Part shown: one piece after another, positions 27,723-37,663 of the stretch
Layout of the letters: the number at the start of each line of letters is the position of its first letter
Position numbering within the stretch: position 1 is the first letter of the stretch
Origin: Lachnospiraceae bacterium
Lineage (GTDB): Bacteria > Bacillota > Clostridia > Lachnospirales > Lachnospiraceae
Length of the DNA: 64,000 nt
Assembly (NCBI GenBank): GCA_029008875.1
Contig: JAQXJP010000007.1
Span: 1-64,000, forward strand
Direction of reading: 5' to 3'
Translations under genes and position numbers: made by a program
The notes under the pieces: model-generated
What the model saw: the letters and a program-made list of their open reading frames with translations, nothing else
Told to the model about the DNA's origin: nothing
Database searches by the model: none

Positions 27723-29648
27723 CTACACATCCAAATTCGCATCATTTGCATGCTCATAGATAAAGGCTTTTCTCGGCGGAACCTCCGTTCCCATCAAAAG
27801 CGCTGTCATATCGGATGCCATGCGCCCGTCCTCAATCTCAATTCTCCGCATTCTGCGGGTCTCCGGGTTCAATGTGGTCTCCCACAGCTGTTCCGCGTCC
27901 ATCTCTCCCAGTCCCTTGTATCTCTGCAACGTAAAGCTTCCCGCTTTATGGGTCCGGCGGTACGCTTCCAGCGCAGCATCGTCATACAGATATTCCTCTT
28001 CCCCCTTGCTTGGAATCACCTTGTACAGAGGCGGCATGGCCACGTACACGTGTCCCTCGAAAATCAGCTCCGGCATAAAACGGTAGAACAATGTCAAAAG
28101 CAATGTGGAGATATGAGCTCCATCCACGTCCGCATCCGCCATGATCACAATCTTATCGTAGCGCAGCTTGGAGATATCAAAGTCGTTGCCATAGCCTTCC
28201 GAAAAACCGCATCCGAAAGCGTTAATCATGGTCTTAATCTCCGCGTTGGCCAACACCTTGTCAATACTCGCCTTCTCCACATTCAAAATCTTGCCTCGTA
28301 TGGGCAGAATCGCCTGATACATACGGTCTCTGGCAGTCTTGGCGGAGCCTCCCGCGGAATCTCCCTCCACAATGAAGATCTCGCATTTGCTGGGGTCCCT
28401 GCTCTCACAGTTGGCCAACTTCCCGTTGGAATCGAAAGAAAACTTCTGCTTCACCAACAGATTGGTCTTGGCCTTCTCCTCGGTCTTGCGAATTTTTGCC
28501 GCCTTCTCCGCGCAGGAAATCACAGCCTTCAGCGTCTCCAGATTCTTATCAAAGAAAAGCTGCATCTGGTCACCGGTAATTTTTGCAGTGACACGGGACG
28601 CGTCCTGATTGTCCAGTTTGGTCTTGGTCTGTCCCTCAAACCGGGGATCCGGATGTTTGATGGTGATCACCGCCGTCATTCCGTTGCGGACGTCAGCTCC
28701 CGTGAAATTCACATCCTTCTCCTTGAGAATTCCAAGTTCCCTGGCATAGTTGTTGATGATGGTGGTAAAAATGGTCTTGAATCCGGTGATGTGGGTTCCG
28801 CCCTCGGAGTTGTAGATATTGTTGCAGAATCCCAGGATATTCTCATGGAATTCCGTGGTGTACTGAATCGCAGCTTCCACCGTGATTCCCTCACTCTCAC
28901 CTTTGAAGTAGATGACATCGTGGAGGGTTTCCAGCCCGTGGTTCATATCCTTGACAAATCCCACAATCCCCGCAGGTTCATGGTATTCGATATGTTCCAC
29001 TTCCTCCCCTCTCCGATCCTCATATATGATGGTAAGGTTCGGATTCAAGTATGCCGTCTCATGCATACGGCTTTTTACTTCGTCTTCCTTGAATCGGGTC
29101 TTCTCAAAAATCTGGGGGTCCGGAAGGAAATTAATCTTTGTTCCGGTCTTTTTGGTCTTGCCCAGAGTAGGAAGCAATCCTTTTTCCAATTTCACCACAG
29201 GGACACCGCGCTCATAGCGGTCATGGTGAATATATCCCTCCCTGCTGATCTCCACATCCATGTAGGTGGAAAGAGCGTTTACCACCGAGGAGCCTACACC
29301 GTGAAGACCACCACTGGTCTTGTATGCGGAATTGTCGAATTTTCCTCCTGCATGCAGTGTGGTAAATACAACCCGGGCGGCGGATACTCCCTTTGCGTGC
29401 ATTCCCACCGGAATTCCTCGCCCGTTGTCCTCCACCGTACAGGAGCCGTCCTTCTCCAAGGTCACCCAGATGGTATCGCACACTCCCGCCAAATGCTCAT
29501 CCACAGAGTTGTCGACGATCTCATATATCAAATGATTGAGACCCTTTCTGGACACACTGCCGATATACATTCCCGGCCGTACACGGACTGCTTCCAGTCC
29601 CTCCAGTACGGCAATACTTTTCTCGTCGTATGCCTGTTGCTTTGCCAT
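27723..29648 (-). CDS. parE: DNA topoisomerase IV subunit B (ParE-type)
   Basis: 641 aa ATPase subunit with the GHKL motifs: EIVDNSVDEHLAG (N-box), VEDNGRGIPVG, and GLHGVGSSVVNALS; then the TOPRIM parts IVEGDSAGGSAK and MADADVDGAHI. Start 29648 (MAKQQAYDE) has GGAG upstream; the open frame extends 14 codons further without support. It pairs with parC downstream to decatenate chromosomes. A PucR-type regulator ends 4 nt upstream. Confidence 0.9.
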   Translation of the reverse strand: MAKQQAYDEKSIAVLEGLEAVRVRPGMYIGSVSRKGLNHLIYEIVDNSVDEHLAGVCDTIWVTLEKDGSCTVEDNGRGIPVGMHAKGVSAARVVFTTLHAGGKFDNSAYKTSGGLHGVGSSVVNALSTYMDVEISREGYIHHDRYERGVPVVKLEKGLLPTLGKTKKTGTKINFLPDPQIFEKTRFKEDEVKSRMHETAYLNPNLTIIYEDRRGEEVEHIEYHEPAGIVGFVKDMNHGLETLHDVIYFKGESEGITVEAAIQYTTEFHENILGFCNNIYNSEGGTHITGFKTIFTTIINNYARELGILKEKDVNFTGADVRNGMTAVITIKHPDPRFEGQTKTKLDNQDASRVTAKITGDQMQLFFDKNLETLKAVISCAEKAAKIRKTEEKAKTNLLVKQKFSFDSNGKLANCESRDPSKCEIFIVEGDSAGGSAKTARDRMYQAILPIRGKILNVEKASIDKVLANAEIKTMINAFGCGFSEGYGNDFDISKLRYDKIVIMADADVDGAHISTLLLTLFYRFMPELIFEGHVYVAMPPLYKVIPSKGEEEYLYDDAALEAYRRTHKAGSFTLQRYKGLGEMDAEQLWETTLNPETRRMRRIEIEDGRMASDMTALLMGTEVPPRKAFIYEHANDANLDV

Positions 29649-29652
29649 AGTT

Positions 29653-30759
29653 TTATACTCCTTTTTCTCTCTGTGCGCGCACATGGGCAATGACCATCAT
29701 TGCAAGCTTAAATGTCATGGCGTCATCGAAGGAGCGAATGTCCAGCCCCAAGGCCTTCTCAATCCGTTCCAGACGATACACCAGCGTATTGCGGTGCACA
29801 TATAATTGTCTGGCAGTTTCCGAAATATTCAGATTGTTCTCGAAAAATTTGTTGATGGTGGACATGGCCTCCTCGTCATCCAAAATATCCGGAATCTGCT
29901 CCCCGAACACTTCCTTAATATACATGTCACACAAACTGAGGGGAAGCTGATAAATTAATCTTCCGATGCCCAGTTTGCTGTAAGATACCGTGTCGCATTC
30001 CGCGTAGAATACTTTGCCCACCTCAATGGCCATCTTGGCCTCCTGGAAGGACTGAACAATATCCGATACCTGTTCTACCACGCACCCGTATCCCACGCGC
30101 ACCTTAATCATAGCCTCCATATGGAGGTTGTCCAACAGGCGGATGGCGATGGACTCCAAGGTCTCATCCAACTCCTCCTGTGCCACCGCAGACATATCCT
30201 TGACCAAAATGACGCTGTGTTCATCGATGCTGGTGACAAAATCACCCGCCTTCAAATCCGACAGATTCTTCACCAGTTCCATGACAATATCATTGGATTT
30301 TTTCCCGGTATCAATCACAAACACGGCCCTTTTTGCCGGTTCCACATGCAACTTCTTGGCCTGTGAGAAAATATCCACGGTCAGCATGTTACCCAACAAC
30401 ACATTCTGTATGAAATTGGTTCTATCATATTGTGCTGCAAAACTGGCTGCAATATTACGCAATTGGCATACCGCCATCCTTCCGACGGTCATTGCATCTG
30501 CGGAAGTCTGCTCCATGAACAGCACGTACGCAATCTCCCCATCTAGACACACTTTGTAAACGCACCAGCCGTCCCTTTGCACTTCATCATCGTTCCCCGC
30601 TGCAAACTCTGCCGCATCGGAACCGAATCCCTCGTCCGCGCCCGTAGTGGATGCCAGATAGGTTCCCGAATCCGAATACAAAACCAAATGTAATCCTGTA
30701 ATCTCATAAATTTCATCCATCGCAATCTGCAATTTCTGATGTGCTCTCAAGCTCGTCAT
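29653..30759 (-). CDS. PucR/CdaR-type transcriptional regulator
   Basis: About 368 aa with a C-terminal PucR helix-turn-helix (NISETARQLYVHRNTLVYRL near residue 325), a central GGDEF-like CdaR region (residues about 150-280), and an N-terminal sugar-diacid-type sensor half. CdaR relatives respond to sugar acids; the ligand here is unknown. Start choice is uncertain: ATG 30759 gives a 9-nt gap from GGAG, while ATG 30765 and TTG 30780 are alternatives. It sits just after the msmX terminator and 4 nt before parE. Confidence 0.87.
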   Translation of the reverse strand: MTSLRAHQKLQIAMDEIYEITGLHLVLYSDSGTYLASTTGADEGFGSDAAEFAAGNDDEVQRDGWCVYKVCLDGEIAYVLFMEQTSADAMTVGRMAVCQLRNIAASFAAQYDRTNFIQNVLLGNMLTVDIFSQAKKLHVEPAKRAVFVIDTGKKSNDIVMELVKNLSDLKAGDFVTSIDEHSVILVKDMSAVAQEELDETLESIAIRLLDNLHMEAMIKVRVGYGCVVEQVSDIVQSFQEAKMAIEVGKVFYAECDTVSYSKLGIGRLIYQLPLSLCDMYIKEVFGEQIPDILDDEEAMSTINKFFENNLNISETARQLYVHRNTLVYRLERIEKALGLDIRSFDDAMTFKLAMMVIAHVRAQREKGV

Positions 30760-30782
30760 ACACATTTTCTCCAAGGTCAAAA

Positions 30783-30816
30783 TAGAAAACCGGGTGTAAA
30801 TTCCTCTACACCCGGT
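30783..30816 (-). terminator. Intrinsic terminator of msmX
   Basis: A perfect 10-bp stem, ACCGGGTGTA / TACACCCGGT, followed on the minus strand by TTTTCTATTTTG. It lies 31 nt after the msmX stop and just before the regulator start. Confidence 0.92.
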
Positions 30817-30846
30817 CGTAATTTACAACTATTTAATTTTACAAAA

Positions 30847-31959
30847 CTAGTTTGTAATTGTCAATTCGGTTTCTTTGTCGAACACGTGAATCTTGGAAGG
30901 ATCCAGAGCCAACTTGATGTGATCACCGTAACGAGCAGGCGTATCAGCGGAAACACGAGCGGTCATATTAGCACCTGCTATAGTGTAGTACAACAATACT
31001 TCGGCACCGAGCAACTCGTATCCGGTCACATCGGACTCAACTACAGATCCGGCAAACTTTGCGATGGACTCTGAATCATCAGAGATATCTTCCGGTCTGA
31101 TTCCAAGGATAACTTCCTTGCCATTGTATCCGCCATCAATAAGCTTCTTAGCCTTTGCTTCCGGAAGCTCGATAGAGTAGTTATCGAAGTTAAGGGTAAC
31201 CTTTGATCCCTCAACCACGCACTTAGCGTCCACAAAGTTCATCTGAGGTGATCCGATAAATCCTGCTACGAACAGGTTCTGCGGCTGGTTGTACAGCTTC
31301 TGCGGAGAATCAACCTGCATGATAACGCCGTCCTTCAATACAACAATTCTGGTACCAAGTGTCATAGCCTCGGTCTGATCATGTGTAACGTAGATGATGG
31401 TAGCTCCCAAACGGTTGTGCAGAGAAGCAATCTCAGATCTCATCTGTACACGAAGCTTTGCATCCAAGTTGGAAAGTGGCTCATCCATAAGGAATACCTT
31501 AGGATTACGAACGATTGCACGACCCATGGCAACACGCTGTCTCTGTCCACCGGAAAGAGCCTTCGGCTTACGGTCAAGCAACTTCTCGAGGTCGAGGATT
31601 CTTGCTGCCTCTTCAACCTTTGCCTTAATCTCATCCTTCGGAACTTTTCTAAGCTTCAGTCCGAATGCCATATTATCAAAAACGGTCATATGAGGATACA
31701 GAGCGTAGTTCTGGAATACCATTGCGATATCACGATCCTTCGGCTCGATATCGTTCATTCTCTTGCCATCAATGATCAAATCGCCGGAAGAAATCTCCTC
31801 AAGACCTGCGATCATACGAAGTGTGGTAGACTTTCCACATCCTGAAGGTCCAACGAAGATGATAAACTCCTTGTCTTCTACATCCAGGTTGAAGTCCTTA
31901 ACAGCCTCAAAGCCGTTATCATAAACCTTACAAACGTTCTTCAATGATAAACTTGCCAT
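30847..31959 (-). CDS. msmX: Multi-sugar ABC importer ATPase (MsmX/UgpC type)
   Basis: 370 aa, the CUT1-class ATPase. Walker A is GPSGCGKST, the signature is [14 protein letters not shown], Walker B is [15 protein letters not shown], and the H-loop is [11 protein letters not shown]-terminal regulatory OB/TOBE domain covers residues 240-370. In Firmicutes one such ATPase often serves several sugar importers that lack their own, which fits its solitary position between two unrelated genes. AGGAGG precedes the ATG. Confidence 0.93.
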   Translation of the reverse strand: MASLSLKNVCKVYDNGFEAVKDFNLDVEDKEFIIFVGPSGCGKSTTLRMIAGLEEISSGDLIIDGKRMNDIEPKDRDIAMVFQNYALYPHMTVFDNMAFGLKLRKVPKDEIKAKVEEAARILDLEKLLDRKPKALSGGQRQRVAMGRAIVRNPKVFLMDEPLSNLDAKLRVQMRSEIASLHNRLGATIIYVTHDQTEAMTLGTRIVVLKDGVIMQVDSPQKLYNQPQNLFVAGFIGSPQMNFVDAKCVVEGSKVTLNFDNYSIELPEAKAKKLIDGGYNGKEVILGIRPEDISDDSESIAKFAGSVVESDVTGYELLGAEVLLYYTIAGANMTARVSADTPARYGDHIKLALDPSKIHVFDKETELTITN

Positions 31960-32097
31960 TTTAAAAATACCTCCTGAGTATTAAAACAATGATACCCTTG
32001 CGGGCTTGATAATATTATACTATCCAATGTCCACAAAATGCGCCATTGGCAAAACGCCAAATATTTGAATCGGTTATTGGCGAATTGACGAAAACGA
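31960..32097 (-). promoter_or_regulatory. msmX promoter region with a small palindrome
   Basis: A good minus-strand -10 box, TATAAT, lies near 32015-32025, without a clear -35. A palindrome TTGGC-AAAAC-GCCAA (32046-32060) and a third half-site TTGGCG at 32086 lie upstream of it. They could bind a regulator or be a weak hairpin after the PRTase-like gene. Unproven. Confidence 0.4.
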
Positions 32098-32739
32098 TTA
32101 AAGCTTCGAATATCCAAAGCCGTTTACCATGGCCTCAATGCGCTGTCCCTTTTGACAGAATGGACAATCATGCACCGCATATGCCTCGTAGTTCATCACA
32201 TCCTCACGATCAAAAATCCGCTCAATCTCCACTCCCTCCACTTGGTCGATGGTACTGAATATGGATGCCACGCACACCACGGTTCCCCCGTAATAGCGAA
32301 TACATTCCAAGGCTCTCTTGATGGTCTCCCCCGTGGTGGTGGTAGCCAGAAGAAGCACCACATGCTTTCCTTCCACCGCTCCCTTGTTGTTGTCCCGGAA
32401 TAGAATCTGATTATTATTGTTGATCTCCGGCGAAACCACGTACAGTGTCTCGTGGCGGTTGATGGACATGATGCCGCTCTTTTCCAACTCATCGCTCAAA
32501 AATGCGCCGATCATCTCCGTTCCGTCCATACAGATAATGGTGTCGATATAGGATGTCTTCGGCATCTTTGTATTCAAAATCTTCGCCGCTTCCTTCGCCT
32601 CGGATACACGGGTTTTGATACTGGTCACATCCACATAATAATTGATGTGGGAATGGCTGGTTGCAAAATGCCCCGGTATCGCGTGAAGCACCAGGGAACT
32701 ACTCTGGTTGCAGTGAAATTTAATCATTCTTTCTTCCAT
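32098..32739 (-). CDS. Phosphoribosyltransferase-like protein (PyrE-like)
   Basis: 213 aa with a PRTase type I fold outline similar to orotate phosphoribosyltransferase. The PRPP loop region reads VVLLLATTTTGETIKRA near residue 135; the usual acidic pair (as in VMLVDDVITAG of PyrE) is replaced by Leu-Ala, so catalysis is doubtful. A CPFC motif near the C-terminus (residues 195-198) suggests metal binding. Databases may label it orotate phosphoribosyltransferase; the motif argues for caution. GGAGGG precedes the ATG at 32739. dut lies just upstream. Confidence 0.72.
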   Translation of the reverse strand: MEERMIKFHCNQSSSLVLHAIPGHFATSHSHINYYVDVTSIKTRVSEAKEAAKILNTKMPKTSYIDTIICMDGTEMIGAFLSDELEKSGIMSINRHETLYVVSPEINNNNQILFRDNNKGAVEGKHVVLLLATTTTGETIKRALECIRYYGGTVVCVASIFSTIDQVEGVEIERIFDREDVMNYEAYAVHDCPFCQKGQRIEAMVNGFGYSKL

Positions 32740-32753
32740 ATAAAAATCCCTCC

Positions 32754-33188
32754 TTAATTTTTTCCGGTGCTGCCAAATCCGCCTCTGTCATCATTTCCCA
32801 GATGTTCCACTTCCTCGAACACAATCCGGGGCTGATTCTCCATAATGCGGAACTGGGCAATGCGATCGTTCACATGCACCACCGTATCTCTGGTGGCATA
32901 AACCGGCATGCGCCACATATCGTTATCTCCGCAGTAGGAACAATCCACCACCCCCATGCTGTTCGCCTGAATCAATCCCCAGGTCTTAAATGTGGAACTG
33001 CGGGGAACCAGATGGGCCTCATATCCCTTGGGAAGTTCCATGGCGATGCCGAGAGGAATCAATTTGAACTCCCCGGCCTTCAGTTCCACTTCCTCCGAAG
33101 CCCTCACATCAATCCAATCGGATTTTCCGTCAATGTATGTAAGTCTCTCAATCTCATCCGAAAAATATTTAATCTTAATCCGCTCCAT
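32754..33188 (-). CDS. dut: dUTP diphosphatase
   Basis: 144 aa trimeric dUTPase, which removes dUTP and supplies dUMP. Conserved motifs: [13 protein letters not shown] near 60, [11 protein letters not shown] near 79, [10 protein letters not shown] near 107, and the C-terminal arm GGFGSTGKN that closes the active site. The last motif is complete, so the gene is intact. It precedes the PRTase-like gene by 14 nt. Confidence 0.95.
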   Translation of the reverse strand: MERIKIKYFSDEIERLTYIDGKSDWIDVRASEEVELKAGEFKLIPLGIAMELPKGYEAHLVPRSSTFKTWGLIQANSMGVVDCSYCGDNDMWRMPVYATRDTVVHVNDRIAQFRIMENQPRIVFEEVEHLGNDDRGGFGSTGKN

Positions 33189-33228
33189 ATTCTTTCTCTA
33201 CACTTTCTTATATTTTTATCTCTGTAGT

Positions 33229-34239
33229 CTAGTTCCACTCCAGGTGCGCGTGCTCCACCCGCTTATCCCTCTGCATCAGTTCCGCAACCACTTCCTTGGC
33301 GGTCTTGTGGTCGAACAGCACCTGATTCACACCCTCGATAATCGGCAGTTGAACATGATATTTTTGAGAAAGAGCAAGCGCTGCTTTGGCGGAATAAATC
33401 CCCTCCACCACCATCTTGACTTCCTTGGTGGCTTCCTCCATGGTATATCCCTGCCCCATCAGCATTCCGGCTTTCCGGTTGCGGCTGTGCTTACTCTCAC
33501 AGGTGACGATCAAATCCCCGATTCCGGTAAGTCCCGCAAGGGTCTCAGCGTTTGCTCCCATCTTGATGGCCAGCCGGCTGATCTCCGCAATTCCTCTTGT
33601 GATGAGGGCCGCCTTGGTATTGTCTCCGTAGCCAAGTCCATCCGCCATTCCTGCCGCAAGGGCAATCACGTTTTTGAGGGAACCGCCCAATTCCATTCCC
33701 AACATGTCCGGGCTGGTGTAGACGCGGAACACTTCGTTCATAAACACATCCTGAATCAACTCCGCCGTTGCCTTTGTGTGGGCGCCTGCCACCACGGTGG
33801 TGGGAAGCCCGATTCCAACCTCCTCCGCGTGGGATGGACCGCATAAAACCGCAACGTCGGCATTTTTGATCTCATCCTCCACCACATCGGAGATAGTCAT
33901 AAGAGTATCCTCCTCGATTCCCTTTGCCACACAGACAATAATCTGGCCGTCCTTCACATAGGGAGCCATGCTTTTGGCTGTGCTTCTGGTATATACCGAC
34001 GGCACGGCAAGCACCAGCATATCGCTGTTCTTTACCGTCCTCTCCAAATCTGTGGTGAAGGAAATGCTGTCCGCCAGCTTTACCCCCGGCAGCTTATCCA
34101 CATGCTCATGCTTCTCCAAAAGCATGGCAATCTCCGATTCCACAATGGACCACACCAACACTTCATGTCCGTTCTCCGCCAACACCACCGACAAGGCGAT
34201 GCCCCAGCTTCCGGCACCGATTACACCAATTTTCTTCAT
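33229..34239 (-). CDS. gpsA: Glycerol-3-phosphate dehydrogenase [NAD(P)+]
   Basis: 336 aa. It reduces dihydroxyacetone phosphate to sn-glycerol-3-phosphate for phospholipids. The N-terminal dinucleotide fold is GVIGAGSWGIALS, the family motif is LCGPSHAEEV near 130, and the catalytic lysine region is GSLKNVIALAAG near 185. It lies in der-plsY-gpsA order; plsY uses its product. AAAGGAG precedes the ATG. Confidence 0.97.
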   Translation of the reverse strand: MKKIGVIGAGSWGIALSVVLAENGHEVLVWSIVESEIAMLLEKHEHVDKLPGVKLADSISFTTDLERTVKNSDMLVLAVPSVYTRSTAKSMAPYVKDGQIIVCVAKGIEEDTLMTISDVVEDEIKNADVAVLCGPSHAEEVGIGLPTTVVAGAHTKATAELIQDVFMNEVFRVYTSPDMLGMELGGSLKNVIALAAGMADGLGYGDNTKAALITRGIAEISRLAIKMGANAETLAGLTGIGDLIVTCESKHSRNRKAGMLMGQGYTMEEATKEVKMVVEGIYSAKAALALSQKYHVQLPIIEGVNQVLFDHKTAKEVVAELMQRDKRVEHAHLEWN

Positions 34240-34257
34240 TGGAATTCTCCTTTTTTC

Positions 34258-34902
34258 TTATTTTTTAAAAGAAAACTTATTCTCATTGCCATGAATCAAT
34301 CGGCCGATATTCGCCCGATGACGCCATATGGCCATGGCGGCAAAGCACGCGGCCACAATATCAAATTCCATAACGTAAGCGGGCGCCACGCCCAAAATCC
34401 CCATGTAATTGAACGCAAACACGCTGCCCAAAAACAATAGCATAATGATAATGGATGCAAGAGAGACATATCTGGTCAAAAGAACCACCAAGATAAAAAC
34501 CACCAGACAAACCAAGGTAAACCACCACGGGCAGAGGGAGATAATCACCCCTGCGGTGCAGGCAATTCCTTTTCCACCTTTAAATTTCAAAAAGAAGGGG
34601 AAATTGTGTCCCAAAACTGCGCCGAACCCGGCATACAGCTCCAATAGTTTCACCCCCTCCGGGTAGGTTCCGCGGAACAGGAAGTAGACAATCACAACCG
34701 CTGCCACTGCCTTAAAGCAGTCCCCCAGCAGCGTAATCGCTCCGGCCTTTACACCAAGCACACGGAGGGAATTGGTGGTGCCGGCATTTCCGCTTCCCTG
34801 GGTTCGAATGTCAATTCCCTGACTTTTCCCATAGAAATAACCGGTCTGCAACAGTCCGCAAATATATCCGATTGCCACTGCTATCACTCTTGCAATAATC
34901 AT
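34258..34902 (-). CDS. plsY: Acyl-phosphate:glycerol-3-phosphate acyltransferase PlsY
   Basis: 214 aa membrane enzyme that acylates glycerol-3-phosphate with acyl-phosphate, the first step of phospholipid synthesis. The three PlsY motifs are seen: GSGNAGTTNSLRVLG near 36, GHNFPFFLKFKGGKGIA near 98, and a later RHRANIGRL near the C-terminus. It lies 2 nt after der and just upstream of gpsA. Confidence 0.97.
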   Translation of the reverse strand: MIIARVIAVAIGYICGLLQTGYFYGKSQGIDIRTQGSGNAGTTNSLRVLGVKAGAITLLGDCFKAVAAVVIVYFLFRGTYPEGVKLLELYAGFGAVLGHNFPFFLKFKGGKGIACTAGVIISLCPWWFTLVCLVVFILVVLLTRYVSLASIIIMLLFLGSVFAFNYMGILGVAPAYVMEFDIVAACFAAMAIWRHRANIGRLIHGNENKFSFKK

Positions 34903-34904
34903 CC

Positions 34905-36230
34905 TTACTTTTCTTCCTTTCGTTCACGAATAATAAATTTTAATGCAGTCCCCCGGAAACCAAAGGTGTCACGAATTCGGTTTTCCAGATAGCGGGTATA
35001 TGAAAAATGCATCAATTCTTTATCATTTACAAAAATCACAAAGGTGGGGGGCTTCACCGCCGCCTGGGTGATATAGTAAATCTTGAGGCGCTTGCCCTTG
35101 TCCGTGGGGGGTTGCTGCATGGCAACTGCTTCCGCCACAATCTCATTGAGCACGCCGGTGGCAACCCGCATGCTGTTGTTCTCAATCACCACATCAATCA
35201 GTTCAAAAATCTTGCCCAGCCGCTGTCCGGTTTGTACGGAGATGAACAGAATCTCAGCGTATGGCATGAAGCTTAAGACATCCCGGATGTCCTGGGTGTA
35301 CTCCTTGACGGAATTATTGTCCTTTTCCACCGCATCCCACTTGTTGACCGCGATGATGATTCCCTTGCCTCTGTCATGTGCAATTCCCGCAATCTTGGCA
35401 TCCTGTTCGGTAACTCCTTCGGTTGCATCAATCATGATGATAACCACATCGGCCCGCTCCACCGCCGCAACCGCGCGAATAATGCTGTATCGCTCAATAT
35501 CTTCCTTAATCTTATTCTTGCGCCGAAGCCCAGCCGTGTCGATAAAGGTATATTCCCTTCCGTTGTAGCGGATATCGGTATCGATGGCATCCCGGGTGGT
35601 TCCCGCGATATCGGATACGATCACACGATCCTCCTTGGCCAGCTTGTTGATTAGGGAAGACTTTCCCACATTGGGTTTTCCCACAACCGCAATCTTGGGC
35701 TTCTCATCCTCCTCCAGGTCCTCGGTGGGCTCCGGGAAATACTTGGTCACCTCATCCAGCATATCGCCCAATCCGAGACGATCCGTGGCGGATACCGCAA
35801 AGGGCTCTCCGATTCCCAGATTGTAGAACTCGTACACATCCGGCATATATTTCTCGAAATTGTCCACCTTGTTCACCACAAGCACCACCGGCTTGTGGGA
35901 GCGTCGGAGCATATCGGCCACCTTGGCGTCCGAATCCTGCAATCCCTGATGAACATCCGTCAGAAACATGATCACATCCGCCGTGTCGATGGCAATCTGG
36001 GCCTGCTCCCTCATCTGTGACAGGATAACATCCGAGCTATCCGGCTCGATACCGCCGGTATCAATCAATGTAAAATTATAATTCAGCCATGTCACGTCCG
36101 CATAGATGCGATCCCGGGTTACCCCCGGCGTGTCCTTGACGATGGAAATCCGCTCCCCCGCAAGGGTGTTAAACAGCGTGGATTTTCCCACATTGGGACG
36201 TCCGACGATGGCTACAATGGGTTTACTCAT
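34905..36230 (-). CDS. der: Ribosome biogenesis GTPase Der (EngA)
   Basis: 441 aa with two tandem G domains: [12 protein letters not shown] with DTPG at the N-terminus and [12 protein letters not shown] with DTAGL near residue 180; each has NKVD/NKWD. A C-terminal KH-like domain follows. Der is needed for 50S subunit assembly. AGAGGAACC precedes the ATG. Confidence 0.98.
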   Translation of the reverse strand: MSKPIVAIVGRPNVGKSTLFNTLAGERISIVKDTPGVTRDRIYADVTWLNYNFTLIDTGGIEPDSSDVILSQMREQAQIAIDTADVIMFLTDVHQGLQDSDAKVADMLRRSHKPVVLVVNKVDNFEKYMPDVYEFYNLGIGEPFAVSATDRLGLGDMLDEVTKYFPEPTEDLEEDEKPKIAVVGKPNVGKSSLINKLAKEDRVIVSDIAGTTRDAIDTDIRYNGREYTFIDTAGLRRKNKIKEDIERYSIIRAVAAVERADVVIIMIDATEGVTEQDAKIAGIAHDRGKGIIIAVNKWDAVEKDNNSVKEYTQDIRDVLSFMPYAEILFISVQTGQRLGKIFELIDVVIENNSMRVATGVLNEIVAEAVAMQQPPTDKGKRLKIYYITQAAVKPPTFVIFVNDKELMHFSYTRYLENRIRDTFGFRGTALKFIIRERKEEK

Positions 36231-36242
36231 ATTGGTTCCTCT

Positions 36243-37583
36243 CTATTCTGCGATTCCAAGCATCGCATTCAGCAAATCCTGACCGCTTGATTTTACAATA
36301 TGGATAGGGGCTTGTAAAGTTTTTTCCGCCTCCTCCACCGTGATATCATCCAGAAATACATTTTCTCCCATGCGAAGCATATTGCAGGGGATTCCGATAT
36401 ATTCTCCCAAATTCAGATCTCTGGTCTGGGCAATCAAATCCTGGCCGGTAATCAGTCCTGAGACCGTGATTCGCTCGCCGAAAAAATCGTTGCGGATATC
36501 CACCACCTGAATATCATACTGGGGAAAGGCTTCCATAAATTTTCCTGCCAAATCCCGGATGAAGGGTGCCGCCAGCTTCCCGGATATGAAGGTCGCGCGG
36601 TGCCCGGCTTTTTTTTCTGTGTTATTTGCTTCTTTTTCCCGGTATTCCGCCAGCGCTTCCTCAAACTCCGTCATGAGAAGCCGAAGCATTCCCACTCCGT
36701 TTTCCAACTGCAGATATCCGTCATAGCGCTCCTCCTCCGGAAGTGGAAGTTCCGCAGTCAGATACCATTCGTCGCTTGCCTGAACAAAATGCACTCCGTA
36801 TTTTTCCATGCAGTATTGCTGCCATTTTTCGATGATGGCGATCACCTGGCGGGCATCCTCTTTCTCGAAGGGTTTCAGTTCACATAACCCCTCCCTGTAT
36901 TTTGACAGGCCTACAGGGACCACGGACAGGCTCTCCATGTACGGGAGGTATTTGGTCAAATCCCCGATGGTTCGCTCCAGCTCGGCCCCGTCATTGTAGC
37001 CCTTGCACAGCACAATCTGACCATTCATCTCAATCCCCGCCTCATACAGGCGGTCGATTTTCTTCAGCGCCTCCCCCGCAAAGCGGTTGTGTAGCATCTG
37101 CACCCGCAATTCGGGATTGGTGGTGTGCACCGAGATATTGATGGGTGCCAGCTTGTAGTCGATGATTCGCTGCAGATCCTTATCCTTCATATTGGTGAGT
37201 GTCACATAATTCCCCTGCAAAAAGGATAGTCTGGAGTCGTCATCCTTAAAATACAATGTCTCGCGCATCCCCGGAGGCATCTGGTCGATGAAACAGAAAA
37301 TGCATTTATTGGAGCAGGACCTATAGTCGTCCATCAGTCCGTTCTCAAATACGATGCCCAGATCGTCATCATAATCCTTTTCGATTTCCAGCTCCCATTC
37401 CTCCCCGTCGGGCTTGCGCACGAGGACTTCCAGATATTCATCATGAATCAGGTAATGGTAATCAAACACATCCTCTATCTCATGCCCGTTGATCGCCACC
37501 AGTTCATCGCCAGGCGCAAGGTCCATCTCCCATGCGATGCTGCCCTCTTCGATTCTATCAATAATGTGTTGCCTTCTACTCAA
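36243..37583 (-). CDS. DUF512 radical-SAM-type protein with PDZ domain
   Basis: About 446 aa if started at TTG 37583, which has AAGGAG 6 nt upstream. An N-terminal PDZ-like region (residues 5-75), then a radical-SAM cysteine cluster CSNKCIFC near 92-99, and the C-terminal DUF512 domain. The family is common in Clostridia and Cyanobacteria, often beside der as here, but its reaction is unknown. The frame remains open to 37628 without a ribosome site. Confidence 0.9.
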   Translation of the reverse strand: MSRRQHIIDRIEEGSIAWEMDLAPGDELVAINGHEIEDVFDYHYLIHDEYLEVLVRKPDGEEWELEIEKDYDDDLGIVFENGLMDDYRSCSNKCIFCFIDQMPPGMRETLYFKDDDSRLSFLQGNYVTLTNMKDKDLQRIIDYKLAPINISVHTTNPELRVQMLHNRFAGEALKKIDRLYEAGIEMNGQIVLCKGYNDGAELERTIGDLTKYLPYMESLSVVPVGLSKYREGLCELKPFEKEDARQVIAIIEKWQQYCMEKYGVHFVQASDEWYLTAELPLPEEERYDGYLQLENGVGMLRLLMTEFEEALAEYREKEANNTEKKAGHRATFISGKLAAPFIRDLAGKFMEAFPQYDIQVVDIRNDFFGERITVSGLITGQDLIAQTRDLNLGEYIGIPCNMLRMGENVFLDDITVEEAEKTLQAPIHIVKSSGQDLLNAMLGIAE

Positions 37584-37663
37584 AATATACTCCTTAAACG
37601 CCCCGCACAGGCGAGGCTGATTATACAAAATTATCTTACTATATTTGCGCTATAAAATCAAAC

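Noticed and set aside
27696-29693. 665-aa plus-strand open frame opposite parE
   Set aside because: A shadow of parE in the antisense frame; the true gene on the minus strand has all GHKL and TOPRIM motifs. The same reasoning removes the long open frames opposite ffh and trmD.
32046-32060. cre site (CcpA) before msmX
   Set aside because: TTGGC-AAAAC-GCCAA is palindromic but does not fit the cre consensus; left as an unassigned palindrome.
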